From CAIKNB01 sp041658705 (lineage in GTDB: Bacteria > Patescibacteriota > Patescibacteriia > 2-12-FULL-60-25): a DNA stretch of 64,000 bases. The translations under genes were made by a program, and so were the position numbers. The stretch is taken from contig JBAZZT010000008.1 of assembly GCA_041658705.1 (NCBI GenBank), forward strand, positions 9,921 through 73,920, written 5' to 3'. Each line of letters begins with the position of its first letter. The first letter of the stretch is position 1. The notes beneath the pieces are model-generated. The model did no database searches, was not told where the DNA came from, and saw nothing but the letters and a program-made list of their open reading frames with translations. Below, piece after piece: positions 1-7,747 of this stretch.

Positions 1-2
1 AA

Positions 3-986
3 GAGCCGGTCGCCAACGAGCTGCTCAAGTTGCGCAAAGGTTTGGTCGTGCGCTACGGCCAACTCGGCATCTTTGATCTGCAAGCTGCGCTGGTGCGTTT
101 TCGCCGGCTCCTGCCTGCGCCCATCGCCGAGCATGTGCCGCCGGCTGCCTGGGGCGGCAATCAACCCAAAGCGATCGCCGAGATGTTGGAACAGGCTTCG
201 CGCATCAACCTGACCGCGCCGGAACGCGTTAGACTCGACTGGCAGCCCGAAGACATCGCTCGCGAACCGGCGCTGTATCAGCGGCTCATGCGCACGCTCT
301 TCGACGCCTTCATCTGGTGTCTGGTCAGGGAGCGCGTGGGCACTGGAAGCGCCATTCAAGATGTGCGTTACGTCCAGGTATTGGCCGCGCAGTTCCTGGA
401 ATTGCACGAGGCGCTCGACGCCAAGAAGGACTACAGCTCCTTCCTGAATTCCTTGGAGCAGGACTCCGATGAGTTGGGGCGCAGGGCGCGTGAACTTGCG
501 GCGCAGGACGGCGGAGCCGAAAAAGCCAAACGCCTGCTGAAGGAACGAGCGCTGAATCTGGATCTCGTAATATATCTGTTGCGGCAGCTGACTGACGATA
601 ATACGGCGCAGATCGAACTCTGGAGGATGTACCAAGCGACCCTTCGCCGTGAATCCGAACAGCCGGGCGAATTCGCACAGGACTTGGCCGCGTTCGAAAA
701 GGGCTTTGCCGCCATGGATCCGGACGAACTGGCCGAACTCAAGCGCGCGGCCAGCGACAACCCGCCGCATGATCTGCGTTGGACCAAGGTGCAGTCCGAC
801 CCGGCGTGCCGTCTGGAGCTGGTCTGGTTCCATGCGCTCATGGATCCCGGGCTACGCATCCTGCCCGAGACCTACCTCGGTCGCGCCAAAGCAGCGGTGA
901 AGAATGAAGCGCGCGCTCCGGATGCCGCCCGCCTGGCGGTCATCTTGCACGGGATCCTGGTGGCGCCGCAGAAGCCCGAAGGCTGA
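3..986 (+). CDS. Hypothetical protein, 5' end outside the window
   Basis: The reading frame is open from base 3 with no stop, so the gene starts upstream of the window and only its last 327 codons are seen. The visible protein is mostly helical and charged, rich in Glu, Arg, Leu and Ala, with no membrane segment, signal peptide or motif that I recognise. A TTG at 30 could be read as a start, but it has no SD sequence and the frame continues upstream. A strong terminator follows eight bases after the stop. Function unknown. Confidence 0.75.
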   Translation, partial: EPVANELLKLRKGLVVRYGQLGIFDLQAALVRFRRLLPAPIAEHVPPAAWGGNQPKAIAEMLEQASRINLTAPERVRLDWQPEDIAREPALYQRLMRTLFDAFIWCLVRERVGTGSAIQDVRYVQVLAAQFLELHEALDAKKDYSSFLNSLEQDSDELGRRARELAAQDGGAEKAKRLLKERALNLDLVIYLLRQLTDDNTAQIELWRMYQATLRRESEQPGEFAQDLAAFEKGFAAMDPDELAELKRAASDNPPHDLRWTKVQSDPACRLELVWFHALMDPGLRILPETYLGRAKAAVKNEARAPDAARLAVILHGILVAPQKPEG

Positions 987-993
987 CGCCCTT

Positions 994-1031
994 GCGCCGG
1001 ATTTCCCACCCACGGAAATCCGGCGCTTTTT
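994..1031 (+). terminator. Rho-independent terminator of the first gene
   Basis: A 13-bp stem (994-1006 with 1014-1026) is followed directly by five T. It ends the partial gene and isolates it from the tRNA-His promoter downstream. Confidence 0.85.
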
Positions 1032-1041
1032 AGTCCTAGTC

Positions 1042-1070
1042 TTGCCAAACCCGGAAAAACAGGTTATAAA
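1042..1070 (+). promoter_or_regulatory. Sigma-70 type promoter of tRNA-His
   Basis: TTGCCA at 1042-1047, a 17-base spacer and TATAAA at 1065-1070. The tRNA starts 23 bases after the -10 box, a normal distance for a processed tRNA precursor. Confidence 0.7.
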
Positions 1071-1092
1071 TACGCGACAAAACCCATAGCAT

Positions 1093-1167
1093 GGTGGCCA
1101 TAGTTTAACGGTAGAACAGCGGGTTGTGGTCCCGCTGGCGAGGGTTCAACTCCCTCTGGTCACCCCA
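1093..1167 (+). tRNA. tRNA-His (anticodon GTG)
   Basis: A full cloverleaf can be drawn. The acceptor stem pairs 1094-1100 with 1157-1163, the extra G at 1093 (G-1) faces C73, and the T arm is at 1140-1156 with loop TTCAACT. The anticodon stem GCGGG/CCCGC encloses the GTG loop. The CCA end is encoded at 1165-1167. The G-1:C73 pair is the identity element of bacterial tRNA-His. The 3' end runs straight into a terminator. Confidence 0.95.
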
Positions 1168-1174
1168 CGAAAAT

Positions 1175-1199
1175 CCCTCGAGTGATCGAGGGGTTTTTG
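1175..1199 (+). terminator. Terminator of tRNA-His
   Basis: CCCTCG (1175-1180) pairs with CGAGGG (1187-1192), followed by a T-run. Close relatives of this hairpin recur at 1855, 3704 and about 5175, always behind other small genes; see the cassette finding. Confidence 0.85.
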
Positions 1200-1259
1200 T
1201 ATGATTTAGAGTAAGAATCAGGCTGGCCGTATTTATATATTCTCCTCTATAATACTTTC

Positions 1260-1817
1260 ATGAAGATATTCGCCGTCGTAGCAAAGGTTCAAATCACCCA
1301 GCAACCGCATTGGCTCGAGGGATTTTTTCAGAAACATGGCACCACGTTTGGTTATCATGTCACGTTGAAACAAGTTTGTTATTTGGAAGAAAGAAATATT
1401 CAAGATGTTAAACACAGACTCGAGGCTTTTTTTCGAAGTTTAAGTGTCTCTGATCACAAAATTGAATTATCATTTGATGACCTTGTTGTAGATAAGGATG
1501 CAGATGGACTTGAGACGATGATGATTGACGCAAAAGAAAACAGGATCATTAATGAATTGCAGTCAGGTATCCTTTCCTGTCTTAAGCCCTACGATGATTT
1601 CGTTAACACAGGGACGGAAAAGTATGAGAAAAATTTTAAACCACATATCACGATCGCATCAAATTTAGACCCTGCACAATATGAATCTGTTCGGGCAGAG
1701 TTAGGACGAGATTATTTTTGTAAGGGTGTTATCAATGAAATCTACCTTATCATTGCCGACAAACCTGGCGCTGAGGAGGGTGCTAAGCCTGAGAATCAAA
1801 CTGTGTATCGGCTATAG
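1260..1817 (+). CDS. 2H phosphoesterase / 2'-5' RNA ligase family protein
   Basis: A 185-residue cytosolic protein with the two His-x-Thr motifs of the 2H superfamily: H33-V-T35 inside GYHVTLK and H129-I-T131 inside KPHITIA, at the usual spacing. The family includes LigT/ThpR-like RNA ligases and cyclic phosphodiesterases that act on 2',3'- or 2'-5' phosphodiester bonds; which reaction occurs here cannot be told. TATAAT at 1248-1253 lies six bases before the ATG and there is no SD sequence, so the mRNA is probably leaderless. Base composition is clearly more AT-rich than the flanking genes, and the gene sits just behind tRNA-His between two copies of a tRNA-end-like block, suggesting acquisition. 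Confidence 0.8.
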   Translation: MKIFAVVAKVQITQQPHWLEGFFQKHGTTFGYHVTLKQVCYLEERNIQDVKHRLEAFFRSLSVSDHKIELSFDDLVVDKDADGLETMMIDAKENRIINELQSGILSCLKPYDDFVNTGTEKYEKNFKPHITIASNLDPAQYESVRAELGRDYFCKGVINEIYLIIADKPGAEEGAKPENQTVYRL

Positions 1818-1854
1818 CGGTTCGAACATCCTCGACGATGTGACCCCATGAAAA

Positions 1855-1879
1855 TCCCTCGTAAAACCGAGGGATTTTT
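1855..1879. terminator. Terminator within the recurring tRNA-end-like block
   Basis: Stem TCCCTCG/CGAGGGA with T5 on the plus strand and a short T-run on the minus strand. It lies between convergent genes 1260-1817 and 1906-2730 and may serve both. The preceding bases GTGACCCCATGAAAATC closely match the end of tRNA-His and its terminator. Confidence 0.7.
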
Positions 1880-1905
1880 GTATGGCTTTAACGAGAGTTC
1901 GCTTT

Positions 1906-2730
1906 TTATGATTCGGCGCGTTCCAGCTTTTTCGATGCTTCTTCAACCATCCGATTCCTTTGAAGTTCCGCAGCTCGAGAGTTGAGCCTCAGCCGAAGGA
2001 ATGTGTTTACGTCATCTTCGTTCATGTCTTCCACGGAGTCTCCGATGTAGCGTACGGCGTTCGGATTCCAACCCCAGACGAGAGTGCTTTTTTCATTGAG
2101 TGAGTTCAGGGCTTCGACGAACCCATCGGATGGGAAAAGCGCGTCGAGCTCTACAGGCTGCCCATTTTGAGTCGGATGCGTATCTGAATAGTTTCGAAGT
2201 GAAAAGAGCTCCTTTTCACCTTCCGGCGTTTTTGGATCAATTGCTTGTCCGTGCTTCAGAATAACGACCGTATCGACGTCGCTGTTTCCCTCTGGGGATT
2301 TCTGTGCGTCCATTCTGCTTCCGCAAAGGACAAGACCTAACACCTCCGGATTATTTTTTTGAAATGCAACCAGATAGGAGCGCATGACAGTCTCCAGTTC
2401 TCTAATTTCTTTGCTGCGTCGATCTAGCGTAGCCGATAATTCTCCTTGCGATGAGTGTAGGCCAAGGATTCTTCGGATTTTTTCGAGCTGCTCTGGCGTC
2501 GCTTCCTTGAGACGAGGTAAGTCATCCGCGCATCGAACCAGGAGCTCATCGATGCTCTTTGGCTTTAGGTCAAAAATTTCTTCTTCAGATAGGACGCCTC
2601 CGCACTTGAGAAGACCAGCCACCTTTGACCTGACCGCTTCGAGCTGTGTAGTGTCCGATTCTTGGTGAACTGGTGGTTCAGAAGCCAGAACCGCCGAACT
2701 CGTCTCTCTCGGTCTAGGATATTCACTCAT
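1906..2730 (-). CDS. Nucleotidyltransferase-fold protein (MNT/Pol beta type)
   Basis: A 274-residue protein. The second half has the nucleotidyltransferase signature: G137-S138, then D151-x-D153 in SDVDTVVIL, and a candidate third carboxylate at D196 in VELDALF. These residues bind the metals and nucleotide in the Pol beta fold. The first ~115 residues are helical and charged, without a known domain. The acceptor could be a small molecule, a tRNA or a protein (as in MNT-type antitoxins). No HEPN partner is adjacent, so I do not call a toxin-antitoxin pair. It is convergent with the 2H phosphoesterase gene and part of the small-gene patchwork behind tRNA-His. Confidence 0.65.
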   Translation of the reverse strand: MSEYPRPRETSSAVLASEPPVHQESDTTQLEAVRSKVAGLLKCGGVLSEEEIFDLKPKSIDELLVRCADDLPRLKEATPEQLEKIRRILGLHSSQGELSATLDRRSKEIRELETVMRSYLVAFQKNNPEVLGLVLCGSRMDAQKSPEGNSDVDTVVILKHGQAIDPKTPEGEKELFSLRNYSDTHPTQNGQPVELDALFPSDGFVEALNSLNEKSTLVWGWNPNAVRYIGDSVEDMNEDDVNTFLRLRLNSRAAELQRNRMVEEASKKLERAES

Positions 2731-2911
2731 AATCGTTTCAAAAGTATGGCACTAGCGTACGCCCATTGCGAGTCTGGGGTGCCAGGTCCAAAAATCATAG
2801 AAAAACCCATCATTCTATAGATCGTGGCGTCGTTTATTTGGCAAAAATAGTTCTCACTTCCTCCACGACGGCACCTCGACCTCCGATCTCATGAATTGCA
2901 GATGATATAAA

Positions 2912-2956
2912 AACGCAAACACCCGCACACTGGAATGAACCTTGCGTGCGGGTGCG
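2912..2956 (-). terminator. Terminator of the 54-residue minus-strand gene
   Basis: CACCCGCAC at 2920-2928 pairs with GTGCGGGTG at 2946-2954. On the minus strand the stem is followed by a T-rich run. Confidence 0.6.
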
Positions 2957-2991
2957 AGAGTTGAAGGTGCGAAGTGAGAGGACGAACATCT

Positions 2992-3156
2992 TCAGCCCTC
3001 ATCATTCTCGGTGTCCTCGGATTTTTTCTGCGTCTCGGTCTTCGGACGCGGGTCAGCGACATCGACTTCGTCGGCAAGCGCTTCGCCCGTGCCGATCGGA
3101 TCGATCATCATCTTGCCACCGAACTTCATGATTTCCCATATCGCTCCTAGTCCCAT
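2992..3156 (-). CDS. Small protein of 54 residues, unknown
   Basis: ATG at 3156 is preceded by a strong SD sequence (GGAAAGGAG, eight bases upstream), and a terminator follows the stop. The peptide begins MGLGAIWEIMKFGGKMM and ends in a very acidic and Lys-rich tail (ETQKKSEDTE). The hydrophobic N-terminus followed by a charged tail could be a short amphipathic membrane-attached helix. The leader AAAGGAGTCG is shared with another tiny gene starting at 27389. No homologue is recognised; RBS plus terminator is the main evidence that it is real. Confidence 0.6.
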   Translation of the reverse strand: MGLGAIWEIMKFGGKMMIDPIGTGEALADEVDVADPRPKTETQKKSEDTENDEG

Positions 3157-3473
3157 GAGGCGACTCCTTTCCTGACCGAACGAATTGATTTCTCTTCATC
3201 AAGTATGAGCAAGCGTGTTGTCCAAGATAAGAAAATAGCATCCCCCCTATGGGGATGCAAGCCGTTCGATCTGGGGTTGTCAGTTAGGGGTGCGAGGTCA
3301 CAAAATCGTCGAAAGGTCACTCGTTTTTCAAAAAACCCCTTTTTCTTGGCTCCCTCTTGCTTTTTCCCGTAAATAGTGTAGTCTGTTGCCTGTAACCAAT
3401 GATGTGGGTTATCTTTGCTCGTTTGAAGCAAAAATCCACTTTATCTCAATAATTTTTCATTGGCTAAAAAACT
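3157..3473. other. Intergenic region between divergent genes
   Basis: No gene seen. It holds a perfect hairpin at 3238-3258 (GCATCCCC/GGGGATGC), then an A/T-rich stretch leading to the cold-shock gene. The space in front of that gene (more than 90 bases after a possible TTGCTT box near 3358) would fit the long 5' leaders known for cold-shock mRNAs, but I cannot define the promoter. Confidence 0.35.
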
Positions 3474-3686
3474 ATGAAGGGCACTATCTCAGGCAAGAAC
3501 GACGAAAAGGGGTTTGGTTTCATCACCCCGGAAGGCATGGAAGATTCAAAGGAAAACAACGTTTTCTTCCACACTTCAGCGCTCGAGGGCGTCACGTTTG
3601 AAGAGTTGGTGAAGGGTTTCGCGGTGGAGTTCGACAAAGAAGCGTCGGACAAGGGACCCCGCGCCACCCACGTCAAGCGCGCCTAA
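3474..3686 (+). CDS. Cold-shock domain protein (CspA family)
   Basis: 70 residues, the normal length for CspA. RNP1 is KGFGFI (residues 12-17) and RNP2 is VFFH (30-33), the aromatic surface that binds single-stranded RNA or DNA. The C-terminal part (GPRATHVKRA) matches the family end. The likely role is RNA chaperone. It is an ordinary housekeeping-type protein within the small-gene patchwork, followed at once by the recurring terminator block. No SD sequence is seen. Confidence 0.92.
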   Translation: MKGTISGKNDEKGFGFITPEGMEDSKENNVFFHTSALEGVTFEELVKGFAVEFDKEASDKGPRATHVKRA

Positions 3687-3703
3687 GCGGATCCGTCAGA
3701 TGA

Positions 3704-3735
3704 AAAATCCTTCGAGCAATCGAGGGATTTTTGTA
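3704..3735 (+). terminator. Terminator of the cold-shock gene, recurring block
   Basis: TCCTTCG (3708-3714) pairs with CGAGGGA (3721-3727) and is followed by a T-run. The flanks ATGAAAAATCC and TTTTTGTATG match the blocks at 1171 and 1850. Confidence 0.75.
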
Positions 3736-3787
3736 TGAGCTCTGACGGGAGTTAGGATTTCTTGGGCAGTATTGCTAGTATTTGGGC

Positions 3788-4453
3788 ATGGAACTCCGAT
3801 TTCAATACGATCTGAATAAAGACATCGAAAACTACAAGATTGCCTCACAGTCGGTCAATAATAAGACGCCGACAAAAATGCAGTCACGTTATACGGCTGA
3901 ATATGGTGAAGTTTTTGAAGATCGAAATTTAGAATCATTCATCACGGAATATATCGCGGAACAGAAGTTGGATATGTCGCAGGAAGCTGAACGGATCAAG
4001 GCCGCATGGGAACCGATTAAGCCAGAGTTTTTGAAAAGAGTTGAAGCGATGTTTGCGCTTGAAAGCCCGTTTGAAGTCATTCATGTTTTTCTCACCACGG
4101 ATGGTCGTTGTTCGTATGACATCGAACATGGGTATTTTTTTGTTTCTGTCTCGAGACCATTTCAAAATAAAACCATCATGCACGAACTGCTCCACTTTTG
4201 GACATGGTTGGTCTTCCACGAAGAAGTAGAAAGCAGACGCATGACGAAGGAGTGCTATAACGACGTAAAGGAATCTCTGACTGAACTACTCAACATAGAG
4301 TTCCAAGATTTATTGGGAGATGCTCATGATGACGGTTATCCGCAGCATCAAGAGTTACGAGCCGCCGTGGGAAAGACTTGGACGGAAACAAAAGATATCA
4401 AGAAAACCTTTGAAGTAACGTCGAGACTGTGTCCTATCGGTAATCAGAGATGA
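3788..4453 (+). CDS. Putative gluzincin-like metallopeptidase, unknown family
   Basis: A 221-residue protein with H132-E-L-L-H136, the zinc-binding HExxH motif, and a downstream E166 in SLTELLN that fits as the third zinc ligand of a gluzincin. No signal peptide, so the protein is predicted to be cytosolic. The ATG at 3788 is preferred over an upstream TTG because TAGTAT at 3776-3781 sits six bases before it, the same arrangement as the leaderless genes at 1260 and 5262. Substrate unknown; the zinc motif is seen, and peptidase activity is inferred. AT-rich compared with surrounding genes. Confidence 0.6.
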   Translation: MELRFQYDLNKDIENYKIASQSVNNKTPTKMQSRYTAEYGEVFEDRNLESFITEYIAEQKLDMSQEAERIKAAWEPIKPEFLKRVEAMFALESPFEVIHVFLTTDGRCSYDIEHGYFFVSVSRPFQNKTIMHELLHFWTWLVFHEEVESRRMTKECYNDVKESLTELLNIEFQDLLGDAHDDGYPQHQELRAAVGKTWTETKDIKKTFEVTSRLCPIGNQR

Positions 4454-4579
4454 TGGATGATGGCGGCAGATTTACTATGGCGTTCCGAACGTCCTCGCTC
4501 ATGTAACCCCGCCGAGGTTAGCGCCCCTCAAGAGGTCTAATTTTGGCATTGGAGAGATTTTTGATTTCGGAACGGTAAT

Positions 4580-5068
4580 TTAAATCCCAAAAAAATTGCC
4601 TACCATCAAAACGACACCCGCGCTCAATAGGCAGCCCGACATCTTTCCTACGGCCGAACCAAGCATGGTGCGTTTGTCGCTAATTCTCGCGGCTCGGGCT
4701 TTTTCTGCGATCAAGCCCTCGAAGATGCCAGCGATTCCATCTGTTACTGCGTTACCAACGACGCCTCCGATGACAGCACCCATTACACCTCCTATTTCTC
4801 CTCCGAAGATAGCCATCACAGCAAGGATGCCATTATCAATTGCACCAAAGACAATATCTGCCCACACGGAGCTAATCCTTACTTTGAAAGGTATCAATGT
4901 AATGAGACAGAGCGCTCCCAAAAGGATTACGACCAAGCCGATGAAACGCGTATGGTAGATAAAATAGGAGCTCACCGCCAAAACGACGACGCAAAGTGTC
5001 AGAATATTGATGACGGACAGGACGTAATGGTTTTTCATGAGTCTATTGATGGATATTTTCTCATGCAC
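4580..5068 (-). CDS. Small integral membrane protein
   Basis: 162 residues with two strong membrane segments near residues 15-60, then a Gly/Ala-rich hydrophobic stretch (IFGGEIGGVMGAVIGG) and a last hydrophobic helix at the C-terminus. Glycine-zipper-like spacing (GGxxGxxxG) suggests close helix packing, as in small channel or envelope proteins. The frame opens at a GTG at 5068; an alternative start is the Met 30 bases further in. No function assigned. Confidence 0.55.
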   Translation of the reverse strand: MHEKISINRLMKNHYVLSVINILTLCVVVLAVSSYFIYHTRFIGLVVILLGALCLITLIPFKVRISSVWADIVFGAIDNGILAVMAIFGGEIGGVMGAVIGGVVGNAVTDGIAGIFEGLIAEKARAARISDKRTMLGSAVGKMSGCLLSAGVVLMVGNFFGI

Positions 5069-5099
5069 GCGTCAATCGTTCAACCGGTTCTTTTGGCGT

Positions 5100-5215
5100 A
5101 GTCAGGAATGTATGAATGCGGCGGTAGATTCGCCAGAGCGGTGCGGATGACCTCGACGATGTGACCCCACGAGAATATCTTGAGACATCGAGGAATTTTT
5201 TCATGCTCCTGACGA
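5100..5215 (+). repeat. Recurring tRNA-end-like block, long copy
   Basis: Contains GACCTCGACGATGTGACCCCACGAGAAT followed by an imperfect hairpin and T-run, in separate parts matching the copies near 1825-1890, 3698-3750, 4475-4515 and 5843-5880. Copies share TCCTCGACGATGTGACCCC or the terminator half or both. Each lies at a gene boundary. Confidence 0.55.
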
Positions 5216-5224
5216 GAGGCGGAA

Positions 5225-5254
5225 TTGGTCAATGGCAGCCTGCTCAAATATAAT
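5225..5254 (+). promoter_or_regulatory. Promoter of the glutamine amidotransferase gene
   Basis: TTGGTC (5225-5230), an 18-base spacer and a perfect TATAAT (5249-5254). The ATG at 5262 is seven bases after the -10 box, so transcription would begin at or beside the start codon. Confidence 0.7.
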
Positions 5255-5261
5255 TAAGTTC

Positions 5262-5840
5262 ATGAAACTTCTAGTCGTGGATAATGGCACATCCCACCTT
5301 CAGGCATTGTCGGCACTCTTAGCTTCGCACGAGGTAAAAGTAGTTCCGTGGAAAAAATTTTCAGAGAAGAAGATAGCATCCATTGATGCAATTATTTTAT
5401 CCGGAGGGCACTCACTCCCGGTCATCGATCACGACCGGGAATATGGGAATGAGCTGAATGTGATCCGACGATCAACCCTTCCGATCATCGGTATCTGCTT
5501 AGGCTATGAGCTTATTGCCCATGCCTATGGAGCGGTCTTGCGACGTCTGGAAGCAAAAGAGAAGGGCTTCGTTCAATTGAAGGTCGTTCGACCTCACCAG
5601 ATATTGCTTGGAGTGGCAGAGGCGAACGTATACGAGAGCCACCGCTGGGTCGTGGAACGTGTCACCAAACCGCTCATCGGGCTAGTTGCCTCAAAAGATG
5701 GCTACGAAATCATCGTTCATGAATCAAAACCAATCTTTGGATTCCAGTTTCATCCGGAGATGTTCCAAGACGTGACGGTTGGGGATGAAATCATGAAAAA
5801 TTGCCTCGCGCTGATTCAAGAGGAGCGGTTGATTGGGTGA
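5262..5840 (+). CDS. Class I glutamine amidotransferase-like protein
   Basis: 192 residues. C79 lies in the nucleophile elbow GICLGYE and the His-Glu pair H164/E166 in FQFHPEM, so the triad of class I GATases is complete. It stands alone without a synthase domain, resembling free-standing GATase/peptidase C26 proteins or the GuaA/TrpG amidotransferase halves. No partner is adjacent, so the substrate is open. An in-frame ATG at 5232 lies upstream of the -10 box, so I take 5262 as the start; the mRNA would be leaderless. Confidence 0.8.
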   Translation: MKLLVVDNGTSHLQALSALLASHEVKVVPWKKFSEKKIASIDAIILSGGHSLPVIDHDREYGNELNVIRRSTLPIIGICLGYELIAHAYGAVLRRLEAKEKGFVQLKVVRPHQILLGVAEANVYESHRWVVERVTKPLIGLVASKDGYEIIVHESKPIFGFQFHPEMFQDVTVGDEIMKNCLALIQEERLIG

Positions 5841-5994
5841 TGGCGGTCCGAACGACCTCGACGATGTGGTTCGGCTGAAGCATCACCCTCAAGGGACGTG
5901 TTTTGGTCTTGGGGAATAGGGTATAATCAAACTTGAAGCTAGTCCGTATAATAACTAGCTACCTGAAAAAATTCAGTCTGTTGCTGAAAACCAT

Positions 5995-6600
5995 ATGAGC
6001 AAAGGCATCGTGATATTGATTACTGCTTTGGTCGTTGCGGGAGCCGCAGTCGGAACGGTGGCGATCGTTCGGAGTATGCCGGAGAAGCCTCTAATGTTTC
6101 GTTTTATAGAGGATAAACTTAATTCCATCATCACTCCCAAGCCGCCGCTCGGCGATTTGACGCCCGTGCGCGACCTAAGAGGAACATGGAAATCGTCTCT
6201 GGCGGGAAAAGGAGTGCAGGTCTACGGCAAATTCGTGACCGGGCCCAGTGCTACGACCATTTATGAAGATGGGGACATGGAACTGATCATCGATTCGGTG
6301 ACGAATAATCTTGCTTCCGGCAAATTCCGTTATACGAATTTGTGCGTCACTGGCCAGACGGCGGCTCCAAAACCCGTCGGTACCTTTACCATCCCCAAAC
6401 AGTGCACGAAAGATACGGGATACTATCCGATAACGATAAGAGTCAGCGGAAGCGCGCTGGATTTCGGTACAGTCACTGTCAGCGGCGCCACAGTCACCAT
6501 GCAAGGCAGCTACACCACCGACATCATGACCGGAAGTATGACCGCGACCCTGCCTGCTTACGGAGTCCTTAAAGGAGAGTTTCATCTTAACCGGAAATAA
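5995..6600 (+). CDS. Membrane-anchored hypothetical protein
   Basis: 201 residues. Residues 5-26 form a single membrane anchor or uncleaved signal. The rest is rich in Thr, Ser and Gly with alternating hydrophobic residues and almost no helix-forming runs, consistent with an external beta-sandwich or lipocalin-like barrel. Only two Cys (in NLCVTG and PKQCTK), which could form a disulfide. Two TATAAT-like boxes at 5922 and 5948 precede it. No family recognised. Confidence 0.6.
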   Translation: MSKGIVILITALVVAGAAVGTVAIVRSMPEKPLMFRFIEDKLNSIITPKPPLGDLTPVRDLRGTWKSSLAGKGVQVYGKFVTGPSATTIYEDGDMELIIDSVTNNLASGKFRYTNLCVTGQTAAPKPVGTFTIPKQCTKDTGYYPITIRVSGSALDFGTVTVSGATVTMQGSYTTDIMTGSMTATLPAYGVLKGEFHLNRK

Positions 6601-6675
6601 TAGCTGCGTGTTTAGACCCTTCGACATCCGGCCTATCAACGGGTCGGATTTTGGTTTATAGTCTGGAAGATATTT

Positions 6676-7257
6676 ATGCCGCAGAAGCCCGATTGGTCAG
6701 AGTTCTACGCCATCACGCAGCACGCCTCTCCCTCGGCTCTTTTGTTCAAAGCTCTTGGGTACGTTCAGCACAGAGGTAGGGCGATCGACATCGGTGGCGG
6801 CGCGCTCAAGGATACGCGTTATCTGCTCGAACAGGGTTTTGAGGTGACGGTCATCGATAAGGAAGAGTTGATGGCGCAGGTGGCTCGAGCGATTCATTCC
6901 GTCAAACTGCATTTCGTCATCACTGCATTCGTTGATTTTGATTTTCCGAAAAATACTTTCGATCTCGCATCCGCGATGTTCGCTCTGCCCTTCAACCCGC
7001 CGGATACGTTCGAGGCCGTTATCCAAAAAATCAAGGCGTCTTTGGTTCCTGGCGGAATATTTTGCGGCCAGTTATTCGGCGCGCATGACGAATGGAGTTC
7101 GAATCCAGACATGACGTTCCACACTAAGGAGCAAGCCGAAAAATTATTCTCGGACCTGAAAATTATCGAACTGGCCGAAGAGGAACGCGATGGCAAACTA
7201 GCGAACGGCACGCCGAAACATTGGCACGTCTTTAATTTTATCGTCAGGCAAAAATGA
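6676..7257 (+). CDS. SAM-dependent methyltransferase (class I)
   Basis: 193 residues. Motif I is AIDIGGGAL (37-45), followed by the acidic residue ending strand 2 (TVIDKEE). The central region ends with a GGIFCGQLFG strand typical of the small-molecule methyltransferase 11/25 families. The protein resembles TehB-like and general small-molecule methyltransferases; substrate unknown. GGAAGA upstream may serve as SD. It is followed 23 bases later by the GFA-family gene and may be cotranscribed with it. Confidence 0.75.
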   Translation: MPQKPDWSEFYAITQHASPSALLFKALGYVQHRGRAIDIGGGALKDTRYLLEQGFEVTVIDKEELMAQVARAIHSVKLHFVITAFVDFDFPKNTFDLASAMFALPFNPPDTFEAVIQKIKASLVPGGIFCGQLFGAHDEWSSNPDMTFHTKEQAEKLFSDLKIIELAEEERDGKLANGTPKHWHVFNFIVRQK

Positions 7258-7280
7258 AGTCGATTTTAAATTCATAATTT

Positions 7281-7667
7281 ATGAAAATTCATACAGGTGG
7301 TTGTCGTTGCGGGGCGATTCGATTCAAGGCGACGCAAGAACCTGAATGGGTGGGTGCTTGCTATTGCGTGGATTGCCGCAAGATAAGCGGCTCCCCATAC
7401 GTCGTGTTCGCGGGATACGGAGTTGGCGGCATCGAAATCTTGCAAGGCTCTCCAAAAGCCTACGCCTCGTCTAAAAAAGTCATTCGTTCCTTTTGTGAAA
7501 TCTGCAGTTCGCCTTTTGCCTACGCATACAACAACGCCCCAGATAAACTTTTCATTCCGATTGGCGTCTTTGACGAGCCTGAAGACTTCAAATTACAAGA
7601 ACATATCTGGACGTCGCAAAAGTTGCCCTGGATCATCATCCACGATGATTTGCCGCAGCGTGAATAA
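7281..7667 (+). CDS. GFA / CENP-V domain zinc protein
   Basis: 128 residues with the complete Cys pattern of the GFA fold: C8-x-C10, C27-x-C29-x2-C32 and C72-x2-C75, which bind two zinc ions. Family members are annotated as glutathione-dependent formaldehyde-activating enzymes, but most are of unknown activity, so I assign only the fold. Length matches the family. It lies between a methyltransferase and RsgA. Confidence 0.85.
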   Translation: MKIHTGGCRCGAIRFKATQEPEWVGACYCVDCRKISGSPYVVFAGYGVGGIEILQGSPKAYASSKKVIRSFCEICSSPFAYAYNNAPDKLFIPIGVFDEPEDFKLQEHIWTSQKLPWIIIHDDLPQRE

Positions 7668-7747
7668 TTGATGCATGTATTATTTAAGTCCGCAGGAAAA
7701 CGGATCTCATATTTGTCTTAAAGCCGTAAGTATAGTTTCATGTGCCT

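Noticed and set aside
1906..2730. Toxin-antitoxin pair with an MNT-type nucleotidyltransferase
   Set aside because: No HEPN-like partner is adjacent; the neighbours are unrelated.
1093..5910. True integron with attC sites
   Set aside because: No integrase gene and the blocks do not show attC R and L boxes; kept only as a cassette-like observation.
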